DNA of 64,000 nucleotides from contig JAWODJ010000058.1 in the NCBI GenBank assembly GCA_046483315.1, positions 62,001 to 126,000 on the forward strand, in the 5' to 3' direction. A program made the translations under genes and the position numbers. Below the pieces are notes generated by a model. It searched no databases and had not been told where the DNA came from. It saw only the letters and a program-made list of their open reading frames with translations. The stretch comes from PXAP01 sp046483315. GTDB lineage: Bacteria; Bacteroidota; Bacteroidia; Bacteroidales; PUMT01. Shown here piece by piece: positions 17,988 through 26,248 of this stretch (position 1 is the first letter of the stretch; each line of letters starts with the position of its first letter).

Positions 17988-18602
17988 TTAACGTTGAGAT
18001 GACCTGGGATTGAATTTCCTGGGTGTTTTCTTTTTTTTGTTTCGTGACAGTATTTCTTTTGATTCGGACAACTTAACTTCATGTCCCCTGTCTATTAAAC
18101 CACCGGACAGTTCCTTCAGGTCCTGGTAAATTATATCATCGGTAACCTGGTTTCTGTTCCACGTAAGAAAACATTTCTTCATGTGATTTGCTATCAGGTG
18201 TATAAGAGCCTCTTTCTTTTCTCCCTCTTCCATCTTTGTGGCTTCTTTTATCATCTGTTCAAGGATCCTGCCGTAGTGTTTGTACCGTATTGGATAGGTC
18301 TGATAATTCACCGGCCTGGGTTTTTCGGTAAGCGTCGATATTGATGGGGGATCGTAGGGAGAGTCGATATCAAGCTTAAAGTCCGAGATAATTGCCAGAT
18401 GATCCCACAGTTTATGTTTAAAATCATTGATGTCCCGCAAATGGGGGTTCATATTGCCCATGATTGAGATAATCGTTCTTGCGGCCTTGTTGCGTTCCTC
18501 CCTGTCTTCAATAGTGGCAATATGTTTGACCATCTTATGTATGTTGCGGCCATATTCGGGAATAGCCATCTTCTCTCTGCTTGTGTTATAATCTTGTGTC
18601 AT
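17988..18602 (-). CDS. DUF4290 domain protein
   Basis: This 204-residue soluble protein has no signal peptide. It is predicted mostly helical, with EYGRNIHKMVKHIATIEDREERNKAART near the start and a very basic C-terminal tail (NKKKKTPRKFNPRSSQR). I recognise it as the DUF4290 family of Bacteroidota, usually found next to murA as here. The function is unknown. The basic tail suggests nucleic-acid or ribosome contact, which is only an inference. A TACTTTTG -7 element lies 48 nt upstream. Confidence 0.75.
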   Translation of the reverse strand: MTQDYNTSREKMAIPEYGRNIHKMVKHIATIEDREERNKAARTIISIMGNMNPHLRDINDFKHKLWDHLAIISDFKLDIDSPYDPPSISTLTEKPRPVNYQTYPIRYKHYGRILEQMIKEATKMEEGEKKEALIHLIANHMKKCFLTWNRNQVTDDIIYQDLKELSGGLIDRGHEVKLSESKEILSRNKKKKTPRKFNPRSSQR

Positions 18603-18649
18603 TTGATTGGTATTATCTTTTATTTCGTCGGTGGTAATTTTATTTTTTG

Positions 18650-18657
18650 CAAAAGTA
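18650..18657 (-). promoter_or_regulatory. Possible -7 promoter element for the DUF4290-murA unit
   Basis: Minus-strand TACTTTTG matches TAnnTTTG. The -33 box is weak. The predicted start would leave a leader of about 40 nt before the ATG at 18602. Confidence 0.4.
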
Positions 18658-18740
18658 CTAAATATCTGATTAAAAACCTGTTTTTAAGGAGTAATTTGCA
18701 TTTCTGGTTGTTGAGAAGGATTTTTATGATGTTATAAGTG

Positions 18741-21128
18741 CTATGAAGATATTATCCTGAGTTTTGCAAATTTAAGCAGCAGCTGTTTTTGTCCGCCCGG
18801 ACTGAAAGATACTGTGGCTTTGGTATCGGGATACCGGCCATCTATACTGATTACCTTTCCCCTGCCAAAGCGTTCATGTTCGACAGTCATTCCTGTTTCC
18901 AGTTCATAGTTTTCACTGCCGGGATTATTGCTTCCACGATGGCTGCCGTCAAGCCGGAGGGTACTATTCTTTGTCCTGTTAAGCGGTACAAACCTGCCTG
19001 TTTTCAGGGGGTCATGCGCTGTGGCCGGGGGATTTTTCAAGGGTGGTGCACCGGTATTTTGTTTTGCGGACCGGGAGAATCTCTTTTCTCTTACAGAGTT
19101 GGCATCGTCATAAGGATGGTTGTATTGTTCGGTTTTGGTACTTAAAAGACTCTTTTCGGGGTATTCAAGATATCCTGGGTCAATCTCAGAAAGAAATCTG
19201 CTGGGACGGCACAATACAGGAACACCCCACCGGTAACGTGTCTGAGCATATGTCAGGGTGGCTGTTGTTTCAGCCCTGGTGAGGGCAACATAGAACAGCC
19301 TTCTTTCCTCTTCGAGCTCCTGGGGTGAATTTGAAGCGAAGATATTCGGGAAAAGCTCCTCCTCCAGTCCCCCAACATAAACATGCCTGAATTCAAGTCC
19401 TTTGGCAGAGTGAACGGTCATCAGGGTGACTTTGTCGCGGTCGTTTGGTTTGTCGGTGTCCTGGTCAGTGAGCAACGATACATTTTGCAGAAAAGCTCCC
19501 AGTGATGTGCTCTCTTCCTGTTCCTTCTGCTTAAGTGTGAACTCCCTTACTCCGTTAAGCAGCTCCTGGATGTTTTCATATTTGGTGACGTTCTCGGGTG
19601 ATTTGGGGTCAAAAAGTTCTTTCAGTATGCCCGAGGCAGAAGCAATATGGCCAGCCATCTGCCAGGCGTCATTACCGGCACTCTTTGTGGTGAATCCGTT
19701 AATCATTTCTGAAAAGGCAGCCAGACGCGAGGCAGTGCCTCGGTTGATACTGAGAGAGGACTGGTATTTACTGATGTTGCATATCACATCCCAGGGGTGG
19801 ATGCCGTTCTCATTGCAGTAACCGGAAAGCCTGTCAGTTGTTGTTTTTCCTATTCCTCTGGCCGGATAATTGATAACGCGGTGCAATGCTTCCTGGTCAC
19901 GATTATTTACCGTAAGCCTGAAATAAGCAAGCAGGTCTTTTATCTCTTTTCGCTGGTAGAATGAGAGGCTCCCGTATACTTTGTAGGGTATTCCGTTACG
20001 GCGCATGACCTCTTCAAAAATACGGGACTGTGCATTTGTCCGGTACAATACGGCAAAACAGTCATAATTACAGCCCGAATCATCCTTTTTTTTAATAATC
20101 GATTGTGCAACAGCAGCACCCTCTTCGTGGTCTGTTGCACATTCAAGTACACTGAGCTTTTCGCCTGTTTCCCTGGCCGACCATATTTTCTTGTGTATTT
20201 GTCCCCTGTTCCTGGCAATAAGACTGTTGGCGGCATTTACAATTGTTTTTGTTGAACGGTAATTCTGTTCCAGCTTAAATATCCTGTATCCCGGATAGTC
20301 ATTCTTAAAATTCAGAATATTCTCAATTCTTGCCCCTCTGAAAGAATATATACTCTGTGCGTCATCACCTACAACGCCGATATTTTTATGCTTTGCTGCC
20401 AGCTTTGATACTATCAGGTACTGGGCATAATTTGTATCCTGGTACTCGTCAACCAGTATATAACGGAAGATCTCCTGGTATTTGGCCAGCACTTCGGGGA
20501 AATCCCTGAAAAGGATATTGGTATTTAAAAGCAGATCGTCAAAATCCATTGCATCGGCATTCCGGCACCGTTTCTGGTAAAGCCTGAATATTTCTGCTGT
20601 CATTGGTTTTTGCCTCCTCCTGTCTTCTTCTGTTAGTCCGGCGTTGGCTGCATAGGCCTGTGCACTGATAAGGTTATTTTTGGCTGAGGAGATCCGGCCA
20701 AAGATCTCATTTGGTTTATAAACCTGCTCGTCCAGTTTCAGTTCCCTGATAATTCCCTTTATTACATTACGGGAATCAAGGGTGTCATAGATGCTGAAGC
20801 CGGAAGTGTAACCGGTATGTTTGGCTTCCGTCCGCAATATCCTGGAGAAGACTGCATGAAAGGTACCCATCCAGAGATATCTGGCGGACCCGTATCCGAC
20901 CAGCCCGGTAATGCGTTCCTTCATTTCTGCTGCGGCTTTATTGGTGAAGGTCAGTGCCAGGATGCCGGCGGCAGGAATACCCTGCTTAAGAAGCCATGCT
21001 ATGCGGTATGTCAGCACTCTTGTTTTTCCGGAACCTGCACCTGCAATTATCAGTCCCGGACCCTCGATCTGCTTTACTGCCTCCTGTTGTGCCTTATTAA
21101 GGTCTTTGAGAAAGTCTCCCGCCACCAT
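18741..21128 (-). CDS. uvrD: UvrD/PcrA-type superfamily 1 DNA helicase
   Basis: This 795-residue helicase starts at the ATG at 21128 (MVAGDFLKDLNKAQQEAV); a TTG at 21155 would add nine residues. SF1 motifs appear in order: Q-motif LNKAQQEAV, motif I AGAGSGKTRVL, Ia LTFTNKAAAEMKER, II LVDEYQDTN, III GDDAQSIYSFRGA, IV LEQNYRST, V TVHSAKGLEF, VI EERRLFYVALTRA. The C-terminus carries a Tudor-like segment (GMTVEHERFGRGKVISI), as in PcrA. It acts in nucleotide excision repair, replication restart or transcription-coupled repair. Confidence 0.95.
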   Translation of the reverse strand: MVAGDFLKDLNKAQQEAVKQIEGPGLIIAGAGSGKTRVLTYRIAWLLKQGIPAAGILALTFTNKAAAEMKERITGLVGYGSARYLWMGTFHAVFSRILRTEAKHTGYTSGFSIYDTLDSRNVIKGIIRELKLDEQVYKPNEIFGRISSAKNNLISAQAYAANAGLTEEDRRRQKPMTAEIFRLYQKRCRNADAMDFDDLLLNTNILFRDFPEVLAKYQEIFRYILVDEYQDTNYAQYLIVSKLAAKHKNIGVVGDDAQSIYSFRGARIENILNFKNDYPGYRIFKLEQNYRSTKTIVNAANSLIARNRGQIHKKIWSARETGEKLSVLECATDHEEGAAVAQSIIKKKDDSGCNYDCFAVLYRTNAQSRIFEEVMRRNGIPYKVYGSLSFYQRKEIKDLLAYFRLTVNNRDQEALHRVINYPARGIGKTTTDRLSGYCNENGIHPWDVICNISKYQSSLSINRGTASRLAAFSEMINGFTTKSAGNDAWQMAGHIASASGILKELFDPKSPENVTKYENIQELLNGVREFTLKQKEQEESTSLGAFLQNVSLLTDQDTDKPNDRDKVTLMTVHSAKGLEFRHVYVGGLEEELFPNIFASNSPQELEEERRLFYVALTRAETTATLTYAQTRYRWGVPVLCRPSRFLSEIDPGYLEYPEKSLLSTKTEQYNHPYDDANSVREKRFSRSAKQNTGAPPLKNPPATAHDPLKTGRFVPLNRTKNSTLRLDGSHRGSNNPGSENYELETGMTVEHERFGRGKVISIDGRYPDTKATVSFSPGGQKQLLLKFAKLRIISS

Positions 21129-21249
21129 CAGTTTTTCATTAAGGTTTTTGACCAACTATTGAGAAACGTAAAATTACCCTCTTACTTTCTTATCTCCAAC
21201 TTAAGTCTTCAGCATTTTATCAACATATGGAGGTTTGAAAAAGAATTGA

Positions 21250-21257
21250 TATTTTTG
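21250..21257 (+). promoter_or_regulatory. -7 promoter element for the T9SS cargo gene
   Basis: TATTTTTG is an exact TAnnTTTG match. The predicted start near 21264 would leave a leader of about 16 nt before the ATG at 21280. A well-placed TTG box is not evident. Confidence 0.45.
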
Positions 21258-21279
21258 AAGAAGAAAAAACAGGTTGCTT

Positions 21280-22524
21280 ATGCGGAGATATCTGATTCGG
21301 GGATACAGATTACTGTTGTTTGTACTGGCGTGCCTTCCTGCTGTTTCAGTAATATCGGATGCACAGATCACCTCATCCGGATACACATCTGTTTTAGAGA
21401 GCGGGTATGTGGTGGAATATCCTGATACCGTTATCAGGGATAATATATATATATTCTGCAATGAAAATGGAAATCTTTCAGCTTCGTTTCACGAGACTGC
21501 AGGAGATCTGATTTTTGAGTGGTCGGTATATGATACCATTATTGACGGTTTTGATACACCGTTTAAAACCGAACAGGGAGTAGAATCATCGGTTGATAAC
21601 CTTGAAAGCGGCGGTTACAGGGTAAGGATAACAGGCGGTAACGGCCCTGACACTCTTTTCAGGGCATGGGTGTTTGTTAACCGCCCGTCAGCCGAAATAA
21701 ATGAGGACCTGATCAATCACACCTGCGGGGTACTGGATATGTCGGCTACGGTAGATATTGATACCTTTACATATCATAGCCCTGTTACCGGTGAAATGTT
21801 AGCCCTGCCGGGTGATTATGATATATTCTGGTCGGCCGATCCTTTTGTGCCGACCCCAAACAGGCTTGATATAAGGGTCTGGAATCCTCCGCCTGTTGTT
21901 ACTGAATACACTTTCCTGGTTAATTATTATTTGTGTGAAGCAAGTTATATGATAACGGAAGACCCTGTTACGACAAGGGCTGAATTTAAAATCGACCCAT
22001 CTGAGGGAGAAGCACCTCTTGAAGTTTTTTTTGATGCAGAAGCGTCGCTGAATGCCGCGGAATATGAGTGGTTTTTTTATTATCAGCCTGATACCACCGA
22101 CATCAATTTTCCCGATGATTATTCAGCTAACCCTGAACATACATATTATATACCCGGTATGTATAACGTTATGCTGAGAACCGTTTCGGAATATTTCTGT
22201 GAGGATTTTTTCCTTTACCCCGAGCCGGTCAGTGTTTATCCTTCAGAGCTTGAGGTGCCAAATGTTTTTACTCCCGACGGCGACGGATACAATGATATTT
22301 TCATTGTAAGGGCAGTCTCGTTGCGGGATTTTCACGGCGTAATCCTGAACCGTAACGGCCGGAAGGTTTTTGAATGGTCAGACCCCGGAGAGGGGTGGGA
22401 TGGTAAGATCGGCGGTGACAACTTTGCTTCACCCGGCGTCTATTTTTATATTATTTCAGGCGAGGGATGGGATGATGTTCCTTATGAATTCACCGGTCCG
22501 CTCTACCTTTACAGGGGAAGGTAA
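21280..22524 (+). CDS. Secreted protein with T9SS type B (gliding motility-associated) sorting domain
   Basis: I use the ATG at 21280 (MRRYLIRGYRLLLF); the TTG at 21274 would add two residues. The 414-residue product has a signal peptide ending near SDAQ, an uncharacterised beta-rich region (about 30-225), a PKD-like domain (EAPLEVFFDAEASLNAAEYEW to PEHTYYIPGMYNVMLRTVS) and a C-terminal type B sorting domain beginning VPNVFTPDGDGYNDIF. Cargo with this domain is exported across the outer membrane by the type IX system. It is divergent from the helicase gene and probably monocistronic. The substrate or ligand is unknown. Confidence 0.9.
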   Translation: MRRYLIRGYRLLLFVLACLPAVSVISDAQITSSGYTSVLESGYVVEYPDTVIRDNIYIFCNENGNLSASFHETAGDLIFEWSVYDTIIDGFDTPFKTEQGVESSVDNLESGGYRVRITGGNGPDTLFRAWVFVNRPSAEINEDLINHTCGVLDMSATVDIDTFTYHSPVTGEMLALPGDYDIFWSADPFVPTPNRLDIRVWNPPPVVTEYTFLVNYYLCEASYMITEDPVTTRAEFKIDPSEGEAPLEVFFDAEASLNAAEYEWFFYYQPDTTDINFPDDYSANPEHTYYIPGMYNVMLRTVSEYFCEDFFLYPEPVSVYPSELEVPNVFTPDGDGYNDIFIVRAVSLRDFHGVILNRNGRKVFEWSDPGEGWDGKIGGDNFASPGVYFYIISGEGWDDVPYEFTGPLYLYRGR

Positions 22525-22586
22525 TTCATAAGTGGTTTTTTACTTAAAGTTTCCCCGAAAAGGAATCCGGATCCGGTGCAATAATT

Positions 22587-24743
22587 CTATTCCTCTTCCT
22601 GTTCCGCCTCGTATGCCTTCAGCAGTTTTTCCTGCAGGTCACCGGGCACTGCATCATATTTGGCCATTTTCATGGTATATGTTGCCCTTCCGTTTGTAAG
22701 CGAGCTGAGTGCCGTGGAATATTTTGCCATTTCGGCAAGGGGTACCCTGGCCTTGATCTTTTCAAACCCTTTTTCACTGGTCATCCCTTCTATCATGGCG
22801 CGGCGGCTCTGCAAATCACTCATGACATCTCCCATTCTTTCTGACGGAACCATAACTTCAACATCATAAATAGGTTCCAGGATTCGGGGACCGGCATTTT
22901 TAAATGCTTCCCTGAAGGCATTCCTTCCTGCAAGCTTGAATGATATCTCATTTGAGTCGACCGGGTGCATCTTGCCGTCATATACGGCAACTCTTATATC
23001 CCGTGCGTAGGATCCTGTGAGCGGGCCTTCTTCCATTTTCTCCATGATACCCTTAAGTATGGCAGGCATAAAGCGGCCATCTATCGATCCGCCAACGATG
23101 CAGTTATAATAGATGAGCATTCCTCCCCATGGCAGTTTATGCTCTTCCTTGCCACGCACGGAAACATTAATCTCTTTTCCGTTTATCTTGTATTTGACAG
23201 GATCAGGCATATCTTCGGCGTATGGTTCTATAACCATATGCACCTCTCCGAACTGACCTGCACCCCCGGATTGCTTTTTATGGCGGTATGTGGCCTGGGC
23301 GGTTTTCGTTATGGTTTCCCTGTATGGTATTTTGGGTGCAATGAAATCGGTCTCGATCTTAAAAATGTTGTCAAGATGCCATTTTAAGATATTGAGGTGA
23401 TATTCACCCTGCCCGTAAACAATGATCTGCTTAAGTTCCTTGGAATATTCAATAATTATCGTTGGATCTTCATCATGCATTCTTGAGAGAGCTTCTCCCA
23501 GTTTCTCTTCGTCTGACTCACTCTTTGCCTTTATTGCAGCCCGGTATTTCGGCTCAGGGTATTTAACCGGCTCAAATTCCAGGGGCTTGCCTGCAACTGA
23601 AAGTGTCTGGCTGGCTTTGGTGTTTTTCAGCTTAACAGTTGCCCCTATGTCGCCGGCAACGAGTTTGGATACCTTATTGCGGGTTTTTCCCGCCACTACC
23701 AGTAATTGAGAGAACCTCTCCTTTGATGATGTAGTGTTATTAACAAGGTCCATGCTTTCGGTTACCTCTCCCGACATAACCTTGAAATAATTTATCTCAC
23801 CGATATGCTGCTCAAGACTTGTTTTGAAAATAAAAACTGATGCAGGCCCTGATGCATCACAAATTACCTCTGCCCCGTCTATTGTAACAGCAGGTCCGGT
23901 CTCATGCGGACCCGGCGCTATATTGGAAATAAATTCCAGCAGTCTTCCCGTGCCCATATTTTTTTTTGCCGACACACACAGGACAGGAAACATATTCCTT
24001 GTTCTGATACCCATGCGTAACCCCTTCATTATTTCTTCTTCATCGAGTGTGCCTTTGTCAAAGAAAGTTTCCATAAGGGTTTCATCATTTTCGGCTGCCG
24101 CTTCGATCATTTCATTGCGCAGTTCTTCAGCCCTGTCAGCCTGGTCGTCCGGAATATCAGAGATTTCGGGTTTACCCCCGTCTTCCTGATATTTATAAAG
24201 TTTCATTTTTAAAACATCCACGATGGAGTTGAAATTTTCACCGGAATTGACAGGATACTGAATTATAACAGCTTTACTTCCGTAACTTTGTTTCAGTGAT
24301 TCCTGGACTTTTTCAAAAGCTGCCTTGTCATGATCAAGCTGGTTGACGGCGAGGATGACCGGTTTGTTGTGAGATTCAAGATGGCGGCCCTGGATCTCAG
24401 TCCCTATTTCCACACCATTCTGACCGTTTATAAGCATAAGGGCTGAGTCGGCCGGACGCAACCCAGTAATCAGTCCGCCGCTGAAATCATCAAGTCCGGG
24501 TGCATCAATAAGGTTTATTTTTTTATCAGCATACTCTGTGTATAAAACCGTTGCAAAAACCGAGTTTTCATTTTCATGCTCAATCTCGTTATAGTCGGAG
24601 ACAGTATTCTTATTCTCAACCGTGCCCCTTCTGTCTATTAATCCGCCTTCAAAAAGCATGGCCTCCACCAGAGTGGTCTTTCCTGATTTGGGGTTGCCGC
24701 AAACCACTATGTTTTTTATCTCTTCAGTCTGGTAAGTTCTCAT
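22587..24743 (-). CDS. EF-G paralogue with degenerate GTPase motifs (EF-G2 type)
   Basis: This 718-residue protein has the five-domain EF-G layout. Its P-loop GNPKSGKT (16-23) is intact, but the switch I RGIT motif is absent (NENSVFATV in its place) and switch II reads DAPGLDD instead of DTPGHVD, so the catalytic His is Leu84. The G4 motif is NQLD (134-137). Domain IV and V sequences (YRHKKQSGGAGQFGEV, GRATYTMKMAKYDAVPGDLQ) remain EF-G-like. The canonical FusA at 26249 keeps all these residues. From memory, a Bacteroides EF-G paralogue without GTPase activity supports translation under starvation; this gene may be its counterpart, though TetM-like protection has not been excluded. Confidence 0.85.
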   Translation of the reverse strand: MRTYQTEEIKNIVVCGNPKSGKTTLVEAMLFEGGLIDRRGTVENKNTVSDYNEIEHENENSVFATVLYTEYADKKINLIDAPGLDDFSGGLITGLRPADSALMLINGQNGVEIGTEIQGRHLESHNKPVILAVNQLDHDKAAFEKVQESLKQSYGSKAVIIQYPVNSGENFNSIVDVLKMKLYKYQEDGGKPEISDIPDDQADRAEELRNEMIEAAAENDETLMETFFDKGTLDEEEIMKGLRMGIRTRNMFPVLCVSAKKNMGTGRLLEFISNIAPGPHETGPAVTIDGAEVICDASGPASVFIFKTSLEQHIGEINYFKVMSGEVTESMDLVNNTTSSKERFSQLLVVAGKTRNKVSKLVAGDIGATVKLKNTKASQTLSVAGKPLEFEPVKYPEPKYRAAIKAKSESDEEKLGEALSRMHDEDPTIIIEYSKELKQIIVYGQGEYHLNILKWHLDNIFKIETDFIAPKIPYRETITKTAQATYRHKKQSGGAGQFGEVHMVIEPYAEDMPDPVKYKINGKEINVSVRGKEEHKLPWGGMLIYYNCIVGGSIDGRFMPAILKGIMEKMEEGPLTGSYARDIRVAVYDGKMHPVDSNEISFKLAGRNAFREAFKNAGPRILEPIYDVEVMVPSERMGDVMSDLQSRRAMIEGMTSEKGFEKIKARVPLAEMAKYSTALSSLTNGRATYTMKMAKYDAVPGDLQEKLLKAYEAEQEEE

Positions 24744-24844
24744 ATTACTGCTGTTGTTTTTAAGAAATTATTTTATCTAAGCTTATATCTTTGGTAATGT
24801 CCTGATATTTAATGAAAAATATCTGTAAAGGTGTAAATCGGGCT

Positions 24845-24874
24845 CAAAAGTAATAATTTTTAATCAAGTTTCAA
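24845..24874 (-). promoter_or_regulatory. Promoter for the EF-G paralogue
   Basis: On the minus strand TTG (24874-24872), a 19-nt spacer and TACTTTTG (24852-24845) match the Bacteroidota consensus exactly. The predicted start near 24838 gives a leader of about 95 nt before the ATG at 24743. Confidence 0.65.
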
Positions 24875-24955
24875 TACTTAGTTTGAGTTTTGCATTCAGG
24901 GTGGCGGGGATAAGAATATAAAGATAAATATTGTTAAAAATTTTGTTCAAAAAAA

Positions 24956-24985
24956 TTGATTTGAGAATCATTTTTACTAATTTTG
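24956..24985 (+). promoter_or_regulatory. Rightward promoter upstream of the structured region
   Basis: TTG (24956-24958), a 19-nt spacer and TAATTTTG (24978-24985) fit the Bacteroidota consensus exactly. Transcription would begin near 24991, about 320 nt before rpsL. It is divergent from the EF-G paralogue promoter about 80 bp away. Confidence 0.6.
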
Positions 24986-25236
24986 CAGCCCTCCGGTCAA
25001 TTGCAACTGATTCCGCCGGACAGTTTCTGTCGCAAAGGGTCACTATCATTTGAATTTCCAGGGAGACAGGGCAGGGTTAACGGTAACATATATTATTATA
25101 CATGGTGAATTAACCAGGCCGCAGATCACATCTTAGTAATATGAACTTTGTACTGCCGGGTAAACAGGAGTTTATAATGAACCCGGCCTCAGAGCTCATG
25201 TACAGAAGGCAGATGAGGGAAAATATTAATGAATAA
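24986..25236 (+). ncRNA. Candidate structured RNA or long leader upstream of rpsL
   Basis: This 250-nt stretch follows a strong promoter and contains several hairpins: TCCGG/CCGGA (24992-25020), GACAG/CTGTC with a 3-nt loop (25019-25031), GGTTAA/TTAACC (25075-25115) and GCCGGGT/ACCCGGC (25155-25187). The first two share two bases and may be alternatives. A CCCTC at 24989-24993 could pair with GAGGG at 25215-25219 to close the whole element. No rho-independent terminator is visible before the second promoter at 25237, so it may be read through into rpsL. It could be a ribosomal-operon leader, a 6S-like RNA or only an untranslated region. The rest of the 570-bp gap 24744-25313 holds only promoters. 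Confidence 0.35.
25141..25236 (+). CDS. Possible 31-residue small ORF between the two promoters
   Basis: An ATG at 25141 opens a 31-codon frame beginning MNFVLPGKQEF and ending RQMRENINE with TAA at 25234-25236, one base before the -33 box of the rpsL promoter. The GCCGGGT/ACCCGGC hairpin lies inside it. I recognise no family, and chance is a real possibility at this length. It is listed because it lies on the predicted transcript from 24991 and could be a leader peptide. Confidence 0.2.
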   Translation: MNFVLPGKQEFIMNPASELMYRRQMRENINE

Positions 25237-25268
25237 TTGTTGTTTTTGGAAAAAAAAATATACCTTTG
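25237..25268 (+). promoter_or_regulatory. Promoter of the str-S10-spc-alpha operon
   Basis: TACCTTTG (25261-25268) is an exact TAnnTTTG match, preceded by overlapping TTG boxes at 25237-25239 and 25240-25242 (spacers of 21 and 18 nt). The predicted start near 25274 gives a leader of about 40 nt before rpsL at 25314. Confidence 0.65.
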
Positions 25269-25313
25269 CACACCCATTTAATAAAATGTTATTAATCATT
25301 TGAATTAATCTTT

Positions 25314-25694
25314 ATGCCTACAATTCAGCAGTTAGTAAGAAAAGGAAGGACCAGGCTTACCGAGAAGAAGAAGGCTCCGGCACTGGATGCATGCCCGCAA
25401 AGAAGAGGTGTTTGTGTGCGTGTTTATACCACAACTCCCAAGAAGCCCAATTCTGCGATGAGAAAAGTTGCAAGGGTAAGACTGACTAACGGGAAGGAAG
25501 TGAATTCATATATTCCCGGTGAAGGTCACAATTTACAGGAACACTCGATTGTTCTCATCAGGGGTGGCAGGGTAAAGGATCTTCCGGGGGTAAGATATCA
25601 CCTGATTCGCGGTGCCCTGGATACATCCGGAGTTGACGGGCGTACCCAAAGGCGTTCAAAGTACGGAACAAAAAGGCCCAAGGTCAAAAAATAA
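25314..25694 (+). CDS. rpsL: 30S ribosomal protein S12
   Basis: This 126-residue protein of the decoding centre is the first gene of the ribosomal block. The conserved loop KKPNSAMRKVARV and the second decoding loop VKDLPGVRYHLIRGALD are intact; both are sites where streptomycin-resistance substitutions are known, and here they carry the usual Lys residues. A basic tail (RSKYGTKRPKVKK) ends it. rpsG follows after 28 nt. Confidence 0.98.
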   Translation: MPTIQQLVRKGRTRLTEKKKAPALDACPQRRGVCVRVYTTTPKKPNSAMRKVARVRLTNGKEVNSYIPGEGHNLQEHSIVLIRGGRVKDLPGVRYHLIRGALDTSGVDGRTQRRSKYGTKRPKVKK

Positions 25695-25722
25695 ATTTAA
25701 ACACAGCAGAAGAATAAATTAG

Positions 25723-26199
25723 ATGAGAAAGACAAAACCAAAAAAGAGAATCTTGCTGCCGGATCCTAAATATACAGATATTGAGGTAACCCGGTTTGTA
25801 AATAATATGATGTACCAGGGCAAAAAAAGCCTGGCTTTCAATATTTTTTACGGTGCCATGGATCTGGTTGAGCAGAAAACCAAAGATAGCGGGAAAACGC
25901 CTCTTGAGGTATGGAAAAAAGCGCTTGAGAATATAACCCCGATGGTTGAGGTCAAGAGTCGAAGGGTAGGGGGGGCAACTTTTCAGGTGCCCCAGGAAGT
26001 AAGGCCAGAGAGAAAGGTTTCCATCAGTATTAAGAATATGATCATGTTTGCGCGTAAGCGTGCCGGGAAGACCATGGCAGATAAGCTTGCTGCTGAAATT
26101 GTGGCCGCTTATAATGAAGAGGGCGGTGCTTTCAAAAGAAAAGAAGATATGCACAGGATGGCGGAGGCCAATAAGGCGTTTGCCCATTTCAGGTTTTAA
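25723..26199 (+). CDS. rpsG: 30S ribosomal protein S7
   Basis: This 158-residue 16S rRNA-binding protein nucleates assembly of the small-subunit head. Typical stretches are VTRFVNNMMYQGKKSLA, VKSRRVGGATFQVP and the C-terminal MHRMAEANKAFAHFRF. In many bacteria S7 represses the str operon by binding its mRNA; no S7-like site was identified here. fusA begins 49 nt downstream. Confidence 0.98.
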   Translation: MRKTKPKKRILLPDPKYTDIEVTRFVNNMMYQGKKSLAFNIFYGAMDLVEQKTKDSGKTPLEVWKKALENITPMVEVKSRRVGGATFQVPQEVRPERKVSISIKNMIMFARKRAGKTMADKLAAEIVAAYNEEGGAFKRKEDMHRMAEANKAFAHFRF

Positions 26200-26248
26200 C
26201 ATTATAAATATTTCCTGAAGTTGCAATAAGGTTTGTGTTAAGTATTAT

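Noticed and set aside
22567..22576. 10-bp palindrome CCGGATCCGG between two convergent genes
   Set aside because: It has no loop and no T-run, so it is not a convincing terminator.
24786..24793. Plus-strand TATCTTTG near the EF-G paralogue start
   Set aside because: It has no TTG box within 19-21 nt and the short motif is frequent by chance in AT-rich sequence.
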